Of a stretch of 64,000 nucleotides of DNA, positions 1-9,482 are shown one piece after another. Numbering within the stretch: the first letter of the stretch is position 1; the number at the start of each line of letters is the position of its first letter. The notes under the pieces were generated by a model. The model was not told the origin of the DNA. It saw only the letters and a list, made by a program, of their open reading frames with translations, and did not search any database. The position numbers and the translations under genes were made by a program. Where the stretch lies: positions 165,198,709 through 165,262,708 of the forward strand of contig CM076997.1 in assembly GCA_039090855.1 (NCBI GenBank), written 5' to 3'. The DNA comes from Macrothele yani (Eukaryota > Arthropoda > Arachnida > Araneae > Macrothelidae).

Positions 1-193
1 AGCATGGATAACGCCATGACACTAAAAACTTGGTAATTCGGGGTGGTTATTTTACCCACTAAACGAATTTTCCTTAAGTCGAGATACAGCTAAATCGATT
101 TCTAGTACCAGAAAACGGTAGGTTAACGACTTTCATCAAAATCCTTAGAGCCGTTTTCAAAATAAAATTTACATACATACAAGAATTGCTCCT
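1..193. other. No feature seen
   Basis: AT-rich sequence at the window edge. I see no coding potential, repeat or RNA signature. Confidence 0.4.
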
Positions 194-795
194 TTAAGGT
201 GAACGTCAAGTAATTTTGCTTCCTGTACTTCGAATGGAAAAATTACTGTACGCAATTTCTTCCCAATTAATGCGTTCCCAAGGATGAAAATTTGAACATC
301 GATTAAAGTATCTTCATTTTATGGTTATGTTTTCTAAAACATAACCATAATTATGCAATCCAACATTTGTTTGTCTACTAACGTCATCAAAGTACAGGTC
401 GCGCCATCTTTTTTCTGGACAATTAATGCGTTCACAAGGAAAGAAAATTGAACATCGATTAAAACAGCTTCAATTTATAAGTTGGAATACCTAATATTTT
501 CTAAAACATAACTATAATTATGCAATCCAACATTTGTTGGTTTACTGACGTCATCAAAGTACAGGTCGCGCCAACCTTTTTCTGGTTTCAACACCACCAA
601 AGGAAAAGTTATTGATTTTTAATGTAATTATGGTTATGTTTTAGAAAATATTAAGTATTCCAAGTTATAAGATGAAGTTATTTTAATCGATGTTCAAGTT
701 TTCATCCTTGGGAACACATTAATTGTGAAGAAAATGTGTACAAAAGTTTTTCCATTGGAAGTATAGTAAGCAAAATTTCTTGACGTCCACCTTAA
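194..795. mobile_element. TTAA-flanked foldback (MITE-like) element
   Basis: The left end reads TTAA then GGTGAACGTCAAG; the right end is its inverse, ending in CACC then TTAA. The outer inverted arms match for about 130-150 bp with few mismatches. The left side is internally duplicated: the block from about 264 to 410 recurs at about 418 to 573, including a shared stretch ending in GGTCGCGCCA. No transposase frame is present. TTAA at both ends is the target-site pattern of piggyBac-type elements, but the termini do not show the usual CCC start, so the superfamily is uncertain. A single arm of the same family lies at 7048. Confidence 0.75.
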
Positions 796-805
796 TAATA
801 TGGGA

Positions 806-1313
806 TAAGAGCGATGGAATGGATCGCATTCCTATGTCCTGACCTTTGACCCCATTTCGTCCACATTAAATATGGTTCGTCCCCAGGCGGTCCCCTACCA
901 CATACTAAAATGTCATCGAAATCGAAACATTTTTGCGCACGTTATGACGCATAAAGGCAGTGGAATGCATCCTGCTCTTATGTCCTGACCTTTGACCCCA
1001 CTTCACCCATTTTAAATAGGATTCATCCCCAGTTGGTCCCCTACCACATAGTAAACTTTCTTTGAAATCGAACCATATTTAGGCAAGTTATGACGCATAA
1101 GGGCAATAGAATGGATCCCGCTCCTACGTCGTGACCTTTGCCCCCATTTGTCCCATTTTCAACAGGGTTCGTCCCTAGGTGGTCCCCTACCACATACTAA
1201 AATTTCATCGAAATCGAACCAGTTTTACGCCAGTTATCGTGCGGACAGACGGACGGAAAATGCTGGAGCATATACGCTTCTTCAACCTACGGTTGGAAAG
1301 CGTAAAAAATTAA
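806..1313 (-). repeat. 146-bp tandem repeat, about 3 units, with conserved end block
   Basis: The phrase GACCTTTGACCCC recurs at about 841, 987 and 1132, a period of 145-146 bp. Each unit also holds a variant of ATCGAAATCGAACC and of the TCCCCTACCACATA block. The array ends in a non-repeated terminus (about 1240-1313) containing GACGGACGG and CAACCTACGGTTGGAAAGCG. The same array and terminus occur inverted at 57986-58580, so this is a dispersed family with a defined end. I assign minus because the 58-kb copy reads leader first on plus. Frames here are repeat noise. Confidence 0.8.
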
Positions 1314-1384
1314 GTACTTGTAAGGGTATAGAATTATGTGTGTATACATTTATATTTATGTTAATATTGTTTGCATATTTCATT

Positions 1385-3216
1385 TTAGCACGTCTTGGTG
1401 CTTATGTTATCGGTTCGTCCGTCTGTAGATACCATATCTATGCAAAAAATAGTCCGATTTGAAAAATTATTTTTGCATTAGGAAGCTTGAAATGTGCGAA
1501 TGATGATCATTTATTTGTTTTCTTTTATACGATGCAAAATTTCACCGCTAAACGGTGTAAATGCAGATGATGTCGAATTCAAAACACATTGTAATCCATA
1601 TATTTGTTTCTAAACATCCAACTCAATTTTTTTTTTTTTTTTTTTTTACTTTTCGATTCCATGCAAATCGAAGATTATTTTAGGCATAGTCACTTTTCCA
1701 AGTTATGCATATATTCTCCTCTAGGGGGCGTAAAACTAAATTGCTTTTCCCCAGATATATCTGCTTCTAAAACTCTGATTTGATCAGCGGATACAGCTCG
1801 TGATGGGAAATATTTTGTGTATAATTTCTAATTTTTGGTGTAAAATGGTTTTGCCACCAGGTGACGTAAGTGTTGATTTCTGCTTCTAATGTATTTGCAG
1901 CAAAATCTGAGTCTCTAAAATCTCGATTGAAAAAATTCTTTCGAAAACCGATACTACTCACGTCGACAAACCTTTTCGGAATATATATTTTTTAATAATG
2001 TATGGTTTCTCCACCAGGGGGCGTAATGTATATCTTGTTTTTGTCAGTATCTCTGCTTCTAATGATCCGGTTGGAAAAATGTCTTCTTTATTGGGCAGAG
2101 TTTCCGGTGCGACATGTTTTTAATATAATTTCAAAATTTTAAAATAGTTCATTGACTTTCCGCTACGGGGAGTAAAGGTAAATTGCTCTTTCCCCGATAT
2201 CTCTGCTTCAAAAAGTCCGATGTGAGAAATTCTTCCAGCACCGGATACAGCTCGTGGTGGAAAATAAATTTATTGTAATTTCTAAATTTCTGCTTTGTAG
2301 GTATTTGCAGCAAAACCTCAGCTTCTAAATGCCCGATCAAAACATTTCTTTCTTGGACCGATACCGAACTTGTCGATATACATTTGAGAATATTTTTCTC
2401 TTAAAATAATGCATGGTTTCCCCACCAGAGGGTGTAGATGTGTATCTTATTTCTGTCAATATCTCTGCCTCTAAAAGTCGGGTTTCAAAAATTCTTTCTT
2501 TGTTAGATAGCGTATCCGGTGTAAAATGTTTCTCATATAAGTTCAGAATTTTCAAGTAATGCACAGACCTTCCACTTGGTGGCGTAAAGGTAAATTACGT
2601 TTTCCTCAATATCTCTGCTGCTAAATCTCCGCTTTGGAAATTCTTTCTGCAACGGATTCAGCTCCTGATAGGAAATTCTTGATAAAGAATGGTTTAGCTA
2701 CCAGGAGGCGTAAGAGTTAATTTCTGCGTCTCGTGTATTTGCAGTGAAATCTGAGATCCTGGAAACTCGATTGAAAAAATTATTTCATGGACCGATACCC
2801 CTCACATCAAAAAACCTTTTGAAAATACTTACTTTTTAAAATAATGCTCGTTTTTTTCCGTGGGGGGAGAGGGCATAAATGCATATTTTATGCTTGTCGA
2901 TATCTGTGCTTCTAAGAGCCCGATTTGAAAAATTCTTTCTTTGTTGGGGAGCGTTTTTGCTGCGAAATGTTTCTCATATAAATTCAAATTTTTCTTAACT
3001 CACAAGTTTGACAACAGATGACGTAAGTTGACATTTCCGTTTACAGCAGTATCTGCGGGATTAAAAACACGATTGATTTTTTTTCCCTCGGTGATATACT
3101 ACTGTTTTCCACACCAGTTCCATTGATTTTGAATAGCTTTGGTAAATTTAATTCGCATCAGAACGGATTCAAAAGAAGTGCTAATTACACCCGAAAATTC
3201 GGTGTCATCTTTCTTG
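1385..3216 (+). repeat. Dispersed array A of ~150-bp monomers with CTCF-like cores
   Basis: This is the shorter copy of the element at 9483-12302. It shares the start (TTATCGGTTCGTCCGTC), the monomers and the end (GAAAATTCGGTGTCA). About eleven monomers are visible, each around a core such as CCACCAGGGGGCG (about 2011), GCCACCAGGTGACG (about 1853) or TCTAGGGGGCG (about 1722). Between cores the block CCGATTTGAAAAATTCTTTC recurs. One monomer near 2290 has lost its core by deletion. The minus-strand frames here are shadows of the repeat. Confidence 0.8.
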
Positions 3217-3572
3217 CTTCGTTTGCTGTCTGATGTGTAGTGATATATGAATATGGTACTTCTACTTTATAACACTAATTATACAGCTAACAAGAGACAT
3301 ACATGTTGTAATACATTACAATGCGAAGCTGTAATGCATTACAATGTGAAGGTGTAATGTGTATCTGGAAATACTGCAGCACATGTTCATACAAAAAAAA
3401 CAAAAAACTACGTGATGGAGAATTTTTAGTCAGCACCTCGAAATCAGTTAAAAACACCTTATTTCACTCATGTTAAGAAAGCAAAGTTTACAAATGTTGA
3501 CTAATGCCAGTAATCGCTAATCTGTGACGCCAAGAACAGTAAATACCTAATTTTTATGAAGGAATGATTGTG
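3217..3572. other. No gene; unannotated AT-rich spacer
   Basis: Near 3310-3360 the word GTAATGCATTACAATG is locally repeated. I see nothing else. Confidence 0.4.
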
Positions 3573-3652
3573 AAGATGACAATCCGATTTTTGGCGTAAA
3601 TGTGACAAGGATGGTAAGTCAGATAATATCCGAAAACTTGAAATTTTTTCTT
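3573..3652 (+). repeat. Solo arm of the tRNA-like foldback family
   Basis: The sequence around AGTCAGATAATATCCGAAAA, with TTTTTGGCGTAAATGTGAC upstream, matches the left arm of the elements at 41.4 and 43.0 kb. No tRNA-like core follows. Confidence 0.65.
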
Positions 3653-3663
3653 TTTTTGAATGA

Positions 3664-4250
3664 TTGTTTGAAGAAACAGAGAAAAGTGACGTTTCATTGA
3701 TTTTAAGAGAGGTAAATCATATGTTGTGTACATACCGGCATTATATCTATGCCTTTCAAAAGGAAAGTATTAGAATTAATCATTTCATTATTTCCCAAAG
3801 TGAAAGAAGGAGGAATTACCTCGCAAGAAATTTTGAAGAGTTCAGAATTCATCTGCCAAAATGTAATTTAGTTAAAAATTTACTCATTGAGAATACTTTT
3901 AGTACACTTTTTCAAGAAGGAAAACCTTGGAGAAAAAAAACAGTTCCCAGGCGGAAACCACACGTACGAGAATACCAAGAAGAAATTCTCGCATTCTTGT
4001 CTGTAAGTAAAATGGGGCTTCGATCAAAGTAGAATTGATGTTGGCCGTCGTCTCCGTTATCAGCGTTCTCTGTGGAAATTTTCAGTGCTGCATTCGGTGA
4101 TTACTGATCGATGGCAACAGTTGGCAAAGGTTTCGCAACTGACACATTCAGCAATCGCTCAAGGTTCGTGAAATGTATTCAGAAAGGAAAATGAATATCA
4201 TCGAGGAAAACCCATTTTCTGATACATTCCATTTTTCACTGCAACTTTCA
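3664..4250 (+). other. Weak coding-like stretch, unidentified
   Basis: A 122-residue open frame (3664-4032) is rich in basic residues and contains a RRRNYLARNF segment. Its spacing loosely recalls the helix-turn-helix N-terminus of Tc1-type transposases. A Tc1 C-terminal end lies about 650 bp downstream on the same strand, which makes one decayed element possible. I cannot align it confidently by eye, so it stays unidentified. Confidence 0.25.
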
Positions 4251-4675
4251 TAATATTCTTATAAATTCAATTTTTTTTAAGGAACAGACATGTCTGGAAA
4301 GTAATGAAATTCTGAAAGAAATTCCTAAAGTTTTTGAATTTTAAGTATTTATTTAGCTGCGGCTAAACAGACCATTTCTTTGTGGGTTATAATATTTGCC
4401 CGAGATGTTATTAAGTTATAATTTTTTAATGAAATGCAACGGCTCCTCTTTTTTCTTGCATTTAAAATTTCAGATTCAAGCTATTCGTATTCCTTTATTC
4501 ATAGAAAATATTTCAACGTTTATTTATATTTAAGTGACGCAAACAGTAGATTTTTTTTCAAAATGCAATTAACGGGCTCATTTTTTCTTAAACATAAATC
4601 ACGACGCTGTTATGATATTTTTCTTTGCTGTATTTTCAGACTGATTATGAAATCTTTGCAATTTCTCTCATAGAT

Positions 4676-4786
4676 GCAGCCTGGCAAGCTATTCATCAGG
4701 AAGATATCAAAAACCTCTTCCATTCAACGCCACTACGTGAAGACGCTGTTACTGTTGCTGGAGGTGGTTTCACACGATTTTGAGTT
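4676..4786 (+). pseudogene. Tc1-like transposase, C-terminal remnant
   Basis: One frame reads AWQAIHQEDIKNLFHSTPLR, then EDAVTVAGGGFTRF before a stop. This is the usual Tc1 C-terminal end (a W-x-x-I-x-x-x-D-I block, then a basic stretch, then GGxTRY/F). No DDE catalytic region is recognisable upstream. The relic is too short for activity and was too short to be listed as an independent open frame. Confidence 0.6.
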
Positions 4787-4789
4787 TTG

Positions 4790-5339
4790 AAGCCAAAAAA
4801 AATGTTTATAGTTCAAAAAATGTAATCAGTTATTTCTTGTAACGTGAGGAGTTGGTGATATAAATTTTTTGAACAGCGCGATCTTTTTTTGGTGTTGCAA
4901 TTTTCACAAACAGTAGTGTACTTTCATACGCAGGTAAAAAACAATTTTTTTAAGAATCTATGAGAACTGTAAAGTTCTCCTGAAGCAACTGTGATTTCGA
5001 AAGCTGAATTCGTTCGGGTATTAATTGCACGATCTAATAAGTTTTCTCCATCAAACATTCTCACCAAATATACAGATCACTACCTTGGTCTGACTGTTCC
5101 ATTTAGATTGAGTTTTCCTTCAGTACAAATAATTATTTTCTCAAAATCTTTTACTAAGGCTTCAACCCTATCACCTTTATTTACTCTCAGTTTGAATTTG
5201 ATTCAAACTACATTCATTCGGAAACCCACAGCAACTCACTTTCTATCTACGACAACAGGACTTTGACATAAGTGACGTACGCGCACATAGAAATTTCAAA
5301 AACTTAAGCAGGTACTGTTTATTTTAGCATTACGCACAC
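4790..5339. other. No identifiable gene
   Basis: A 91-residue plus-strand frame (4991-5266) has no recognisable motif and I treat it as chance. Confidence 0.35.
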
Positions 5340-5341
5340 AT

Positions 5342-6137
5342 GTCATCATCGTCATCATCATCATCAGCCATTATCAATCCACTACTGGATGAAGGTCTCT
5401 CAAAATTTCTTCCACAATTGTCTGTCTTGGGCCTGTCTCTTCCATGTCACTCCAGCATACTTTCGAATTTCATCCATTCATCTCGCATGGGGTCTACTTC
5501 TGAGTCTTTTCCTGTCCCTCGGAATCCAGTCTAAAATTTCGTTTGTCCATCGGTGGTCCGTTCTTCTGGCATAATGTCCAGCCCATTGCCATTTCAGTGA
5601 TTTCACTCTGGTAATGATATCGTCTACTCCTGTCATTTTCCTTATCCACAAGTTCCTCTTTCTCATCTTTCCTGTTTAAACCAAACATGCATCTCTCCGT
5701 GCTTCTTTGAGTTGTTTGCAGTCTTTGTATGTCTTTTTTAGTTAAAGTCCATGTCTCTGCTCCATACGTAAGAACTGGCAGGATGCACTGATTAAACACT
5801 TTTCTTTTGGAGACATAATGCCATACTGCTCTTAAAAATTGTACTGTTTCTTCCAAAACCTGTCCATCCAAGTTTTATACGCCAATTAATTTCTTCATCA
5901 ATGTGACCTTCACTCGATATCTGCTGCCCAAGATAAATGTAGGAATCGGTTGTCTTAAGCTTTTCTCCATCAATCGATAAATCTTTGTTTCTTGTCAAAG
6001 CATTGTACACCACTTTTGTATTCTGAAAGTTCATTTCTAATTCCACTTCTTTACACTTGACAGCAAGTTCTTGGATCATACTCTGCAGCTCTGAAGGGGT
6101 AGTTGCAAAGATTTCTTCGTCATCAAGAAAACGAAAA
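5342..6137 (-). pseudogene. RTE-clade LINE, 3' fragment
   Basis: The minus strand encodes the C-terminal part of the same RTE family as 15.1 kb: a YLGQQISSEGHIDEEI block, LPVLTYGAETWTLTK, and an end in WIPRDRKR. The frame is broken at least twice. The 3' end is a (TGA)n/(TCA)n tract at 5342-5370, the terminus of the two larger copies. The 5' break lies at the FADD catalytic box, so the polymerase core and endonuclease are missing. It is more diverged than the 15-kb and 19-kb copies. Confidence 0.85.
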
Positions 6138-7047
6138 TAAGTTAAGTAAATGCACTTATATATATATAGAACAACATGGTGATATTACAGAACCTTCTCT
6201 GACTCCTGCACAAGTGGAAAATTATTTTGATAAAACAATATCTATAAGCAAATATTATTTACTTTTAGCACGAATAGCTTACAAACGTTCAATCTAGATG
6301 CTCAGTTGTGCCACAATTAATCAAGACATTCCACAGAAGCATCCTGTGTACCCAAACATAGGTTTTCTCTAAAGTTGCAAATATCTCTATTCTAAAAAGA
6401 AGTAACTGCCGCCGCCGCTGCTGCTGCCGCTGTTTTAAAAATTTCGCGACACTCTTGCTTTCCTAGCTCGCAGCGCAAAAAATATTGAACACAAAAATAT
6501 GAAATTTACATCGTTTGTAGAGAATTGTTTGCAGAACACGCTGACATAAACAGTTTCTTGATTCTAGCGATACGTCAACAGTATTTCAAAGTTAAGGTAA
6601 GCAAAAAAGCGCTATCAGGTCGCGTTTCGGACACACTAGCAGCAACAGAACCACGAAACTTTGTAGGCATGTAGTGCCATAACCGAATATTTGCACCTCG
6701 CCGCCCTTTTTTTTTGAATTTCGATTTAATTTAAGAGAAATAAAATTTCTAAATTTCACAAAGTTCTCTATTTCGGGATGGGATCCATTTAAAAAAAACG
6801 GATGCAGGGCAAACTATAAATCACAACCCATTGCAATTTTTACAGCATAAACTTACAACTCGTCCCTTTGTTAAAATTTTTTTTAAGAAAACACCATTTT
6901 CTGATTTTTAAGCATTTTTTTAAAGACGCAAAAGCTTGTCTGTCTTCAACACAACCACAGAGGAACGTTCTGTCCCGTGACGTGCTGCCATGGTGACACA
7001 GAGAATTTGTTATGCATATGTTTTGTTAGTAAAGCTATATCAGTTGT
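6138..7047. other. No gene seen
   Basis: AT-rich sequence with a short GCC/GCT-rich patch near 6410-6435. No conserved motif. Confidence 0.4.
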
Positions 7048-7176
7048 TTAAGGTGAACGTCAAGTAATTTTGCTTTCTATACTTCCAATGGAAAAACTTC
7101 TGTACACATTTTCTTCACAATTAATGCGTTCCGAAGGAGGAAAATTTGAACAACGATTAAAATAGCTTCATTTTAT
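7048..7176 (+). repeat. Solo terminal arm of the TTAA foldback
   Basis: TTAA then GGTGAACGTCAAGTAATTTT begins here and follows the left arm of the element at 194 down to CTTCATTTTAT. The inverted partner is missing. Confidence 0.75.
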
Positions 7177-7859
7177 CTTCTCCCATTACGCGAATTTACA
7201 CTATACGACAAATGAGAACACAAACTCTGAAGAAAAGTAAGGACCTGCTATTTGGCAGTCAACACTCATAGAAAGGGAAAAAAATAAGGACGTAAAAAAT
7301 CGAAGTCGGAGATTAAACTCAAATAGAAAAAAATACAGGCCAAAATCTTAATTATGTAATTTTGAAAAACAAAAGTCAGAAATTTCCAGAGATCATTCCA
7401 CAGAACATAACTTTATTCTATACTCTGATTCACTGGACGCTCAAATAATGGTATAACGTGGACATGATAATTCTAGATTTAGAAAATAGAGTTAAATTTA
7501 TCATACGGTTTGCATGTTAGATGCAAAATTGCCCCAAATTCACACTCCTTCGTACAGAAGGATATTTGTAGAATGCTTAATTACCTTCAGGTATTGCTAC
7601 GGAAATATCTCTAAAGCACTGTCAGTAACTGAATGCTGCCCTACTAATGAAGGCCAAGAATTTCAACAAGTAATATTGTGGAAGATTTCTTTTGTTATTC
7701 ATGCAAATTTGCAGGAGTCCATTGGATGCGTTTCTGCTCCCTAAAAACTGCAGCTTTTTACTCTTAATATTAGGGGAGGACAAAATACTTTGGAGCACAT
7801 ACATTGAATTATAAATCAGGTGGAAACAGCACTTTGTCAGTGACGAAGAGCAAACCAGA
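7177..7859. other. No identifiable gene
   Basis: AT-rich spacer. A 76-residue plus-strand frame at 7514-7744 has no recognisable motif. Confidence 0.4.
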
Positions 7860-8240
7860 GCTTCCTTGCTCCGGAGTGAGTTGCTCTAACTGACACCAAC
7901 GGAATGTATAGATGTAGATTTGGCGTCATGACATGTGCTTTACCTCTTTAGTATATGACATCATCTCCCTCTTAACTTTTTTAAGCGAAGAAAGAACCTT
8001 TCATTAATTCCAGGCGATGTGTGGAACAAGCACCACACATTTTTCGAAGAACCCAACGGCCAACAGATCCGTTTTTATGTTCGGGCGCCAATGTGAAAAC
8101 AGGAATTCGTCTTTGACAGACCGATTCAGTGTTTCCTTAGCTACGGAGTGAGTTGCTCTAAACGATAAATCTCCACCGACAGAATGCATCGCTGCAAATT
8201 TGTTGTCTTGACACGTGCTTCACCTCTGTAGTATGTCACA
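7860..8240 (+). repeat. ~105-bp direct duplication, two diverged copies
   Basis: The block at 7860-7962 recurs at 8131-8240. Shared landmarks are GGAGTGAGTTGCTCTAA, an AGAATG/GGAATG segment, a TTGTCTTGACACGTGCTT-like phrase and TAGTATRTSACA. The start-to-start spacing is about 270 bp. The origin is unknown. Confidence 0.6.
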
Positions 8241-9482
8241 GTCGGTCAGTCTCGAAATCTGTCATTTTTCATTAGCTCAAAAGGAAAATAAATTTAATTT
8301 TGTTAATGAACATCAAAATTTGTATAAAATTGCGTCAACCTGTTTTGAAAAATATTTCGCATAAAAAAACTGTAAAAAGGTTTTGTCGCTCTTCCTTCGT
8401 AGCGAATTCCTATATTATTAGGTTTGTGCTTGGTGTCACCTCAGACTTTATATATTTTGTTTCATGGTATTCTTTAAACAACTCTTCCTTTCTAATTTTA
8501 CGTTTTGACTTGGTGTTATTTTCTGAGTACTGGCGTAATGCAAGTGGCTAAAACGGCTGCCTCGTGGCTGTGTGGTTGACAGAGTGTCGGTGGCTGAAAA
8601 CCGGAGGCCACCCATTCAGTTCGTGGTTTACCAGAGTTTATGTGAACATAAAGTGAATGGATCACCAAGATTGTTCCTGCGCCATTCCTGGTGTTCGATC
8701 AATGGCTCCTTGCAATTTACTCCACCATTGCAACCCAAGCTGAAGCAGACTGGTGTCAATAACGTTATGCTTTTATGATTTTTCTCGTTTATGCTTTTGT
8801 AACGTTATTCGTTTGTAGTCCTGCCGAATGCCGAACTACCAATGCAGGATGGAAGCCACATGGGCAGGAAGATCGGCAGCGACCCCACTTCAAGTGGGAT
8901 CGAAATGTTCCTATTAAATACCACTACGGATAACACAGGGAGTGACTACTCTTTAGTGGATGTCTAACTTATTTTATATGCCTAGACCTCGTCCTAGTGC
9001 TGATAATGATCAAGTTTAATCACTAACCTCGGCTGGTGAAAATTCATGCTGGCGACCCAACCGCAACTGAGCGCCCAAAATTTTAGGTCTCCTGGTTCAT
9101 CCTCAGAAGGAACCTGACCGCCTTTCCACGTGAACGCTACCACCAAAGTCCTGCCAAAATCTAGCTTTGTGAGTCCCTCAACAATCTCTTGGACCCTGGA
9201 CAGTGCACGACCAACCACAGGCTTACATTCTGACCTCCTAGTCCTGGGCATTCTACGCTCTTCACATCCTGTCACTCTTCCCAGGACACAATCCAGATGT
9301 CCACTCAGCTGCTGCAATGGTCTCTGTGAATTCTACGTTACAAATTCTTAGAAACTCACAACGTCTCCCCGATTCATGTGACCTTTTCACAAAAATGGCT
9401 GCAGTTCTTTCATCCCCTCTCTTTCACTCAGCAATGGCGTCCTACTACCCAAGTTCAGTTTTCCCACTTCACTCTTCCTTTT
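8241..9482. other. Unidentified, partly GC-richer spacer
   Basis: From about 8560 to 9360 base composition is noticeably less AT-rich than the surroundings, and overlapping frames of 60-107 residues occur on both strands. None shows a family motif. It could be an old SINE or LINE relic or part of a noncoding transcript. Confidence 0.3.

Noticed and set aside
1767..2564. Minus-strand frames as small genes
   Set aside because: They follow the 150-bp monomer period and recur in the second array at 9.9-12.1 kb.
5340..5534. Serine-repeat plus-strand protein
   Set aside because: It is the (TCA)n tail and reverse complement of an RTE 3' end.
8560..9360. Several overlapping frames of 60-107 residues in a GC-richer patch, possibly a host exon
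   Set aside because: Frames exist on both strands in the same place, with no family motif, splice-site pair or codon-use signal I could defend.
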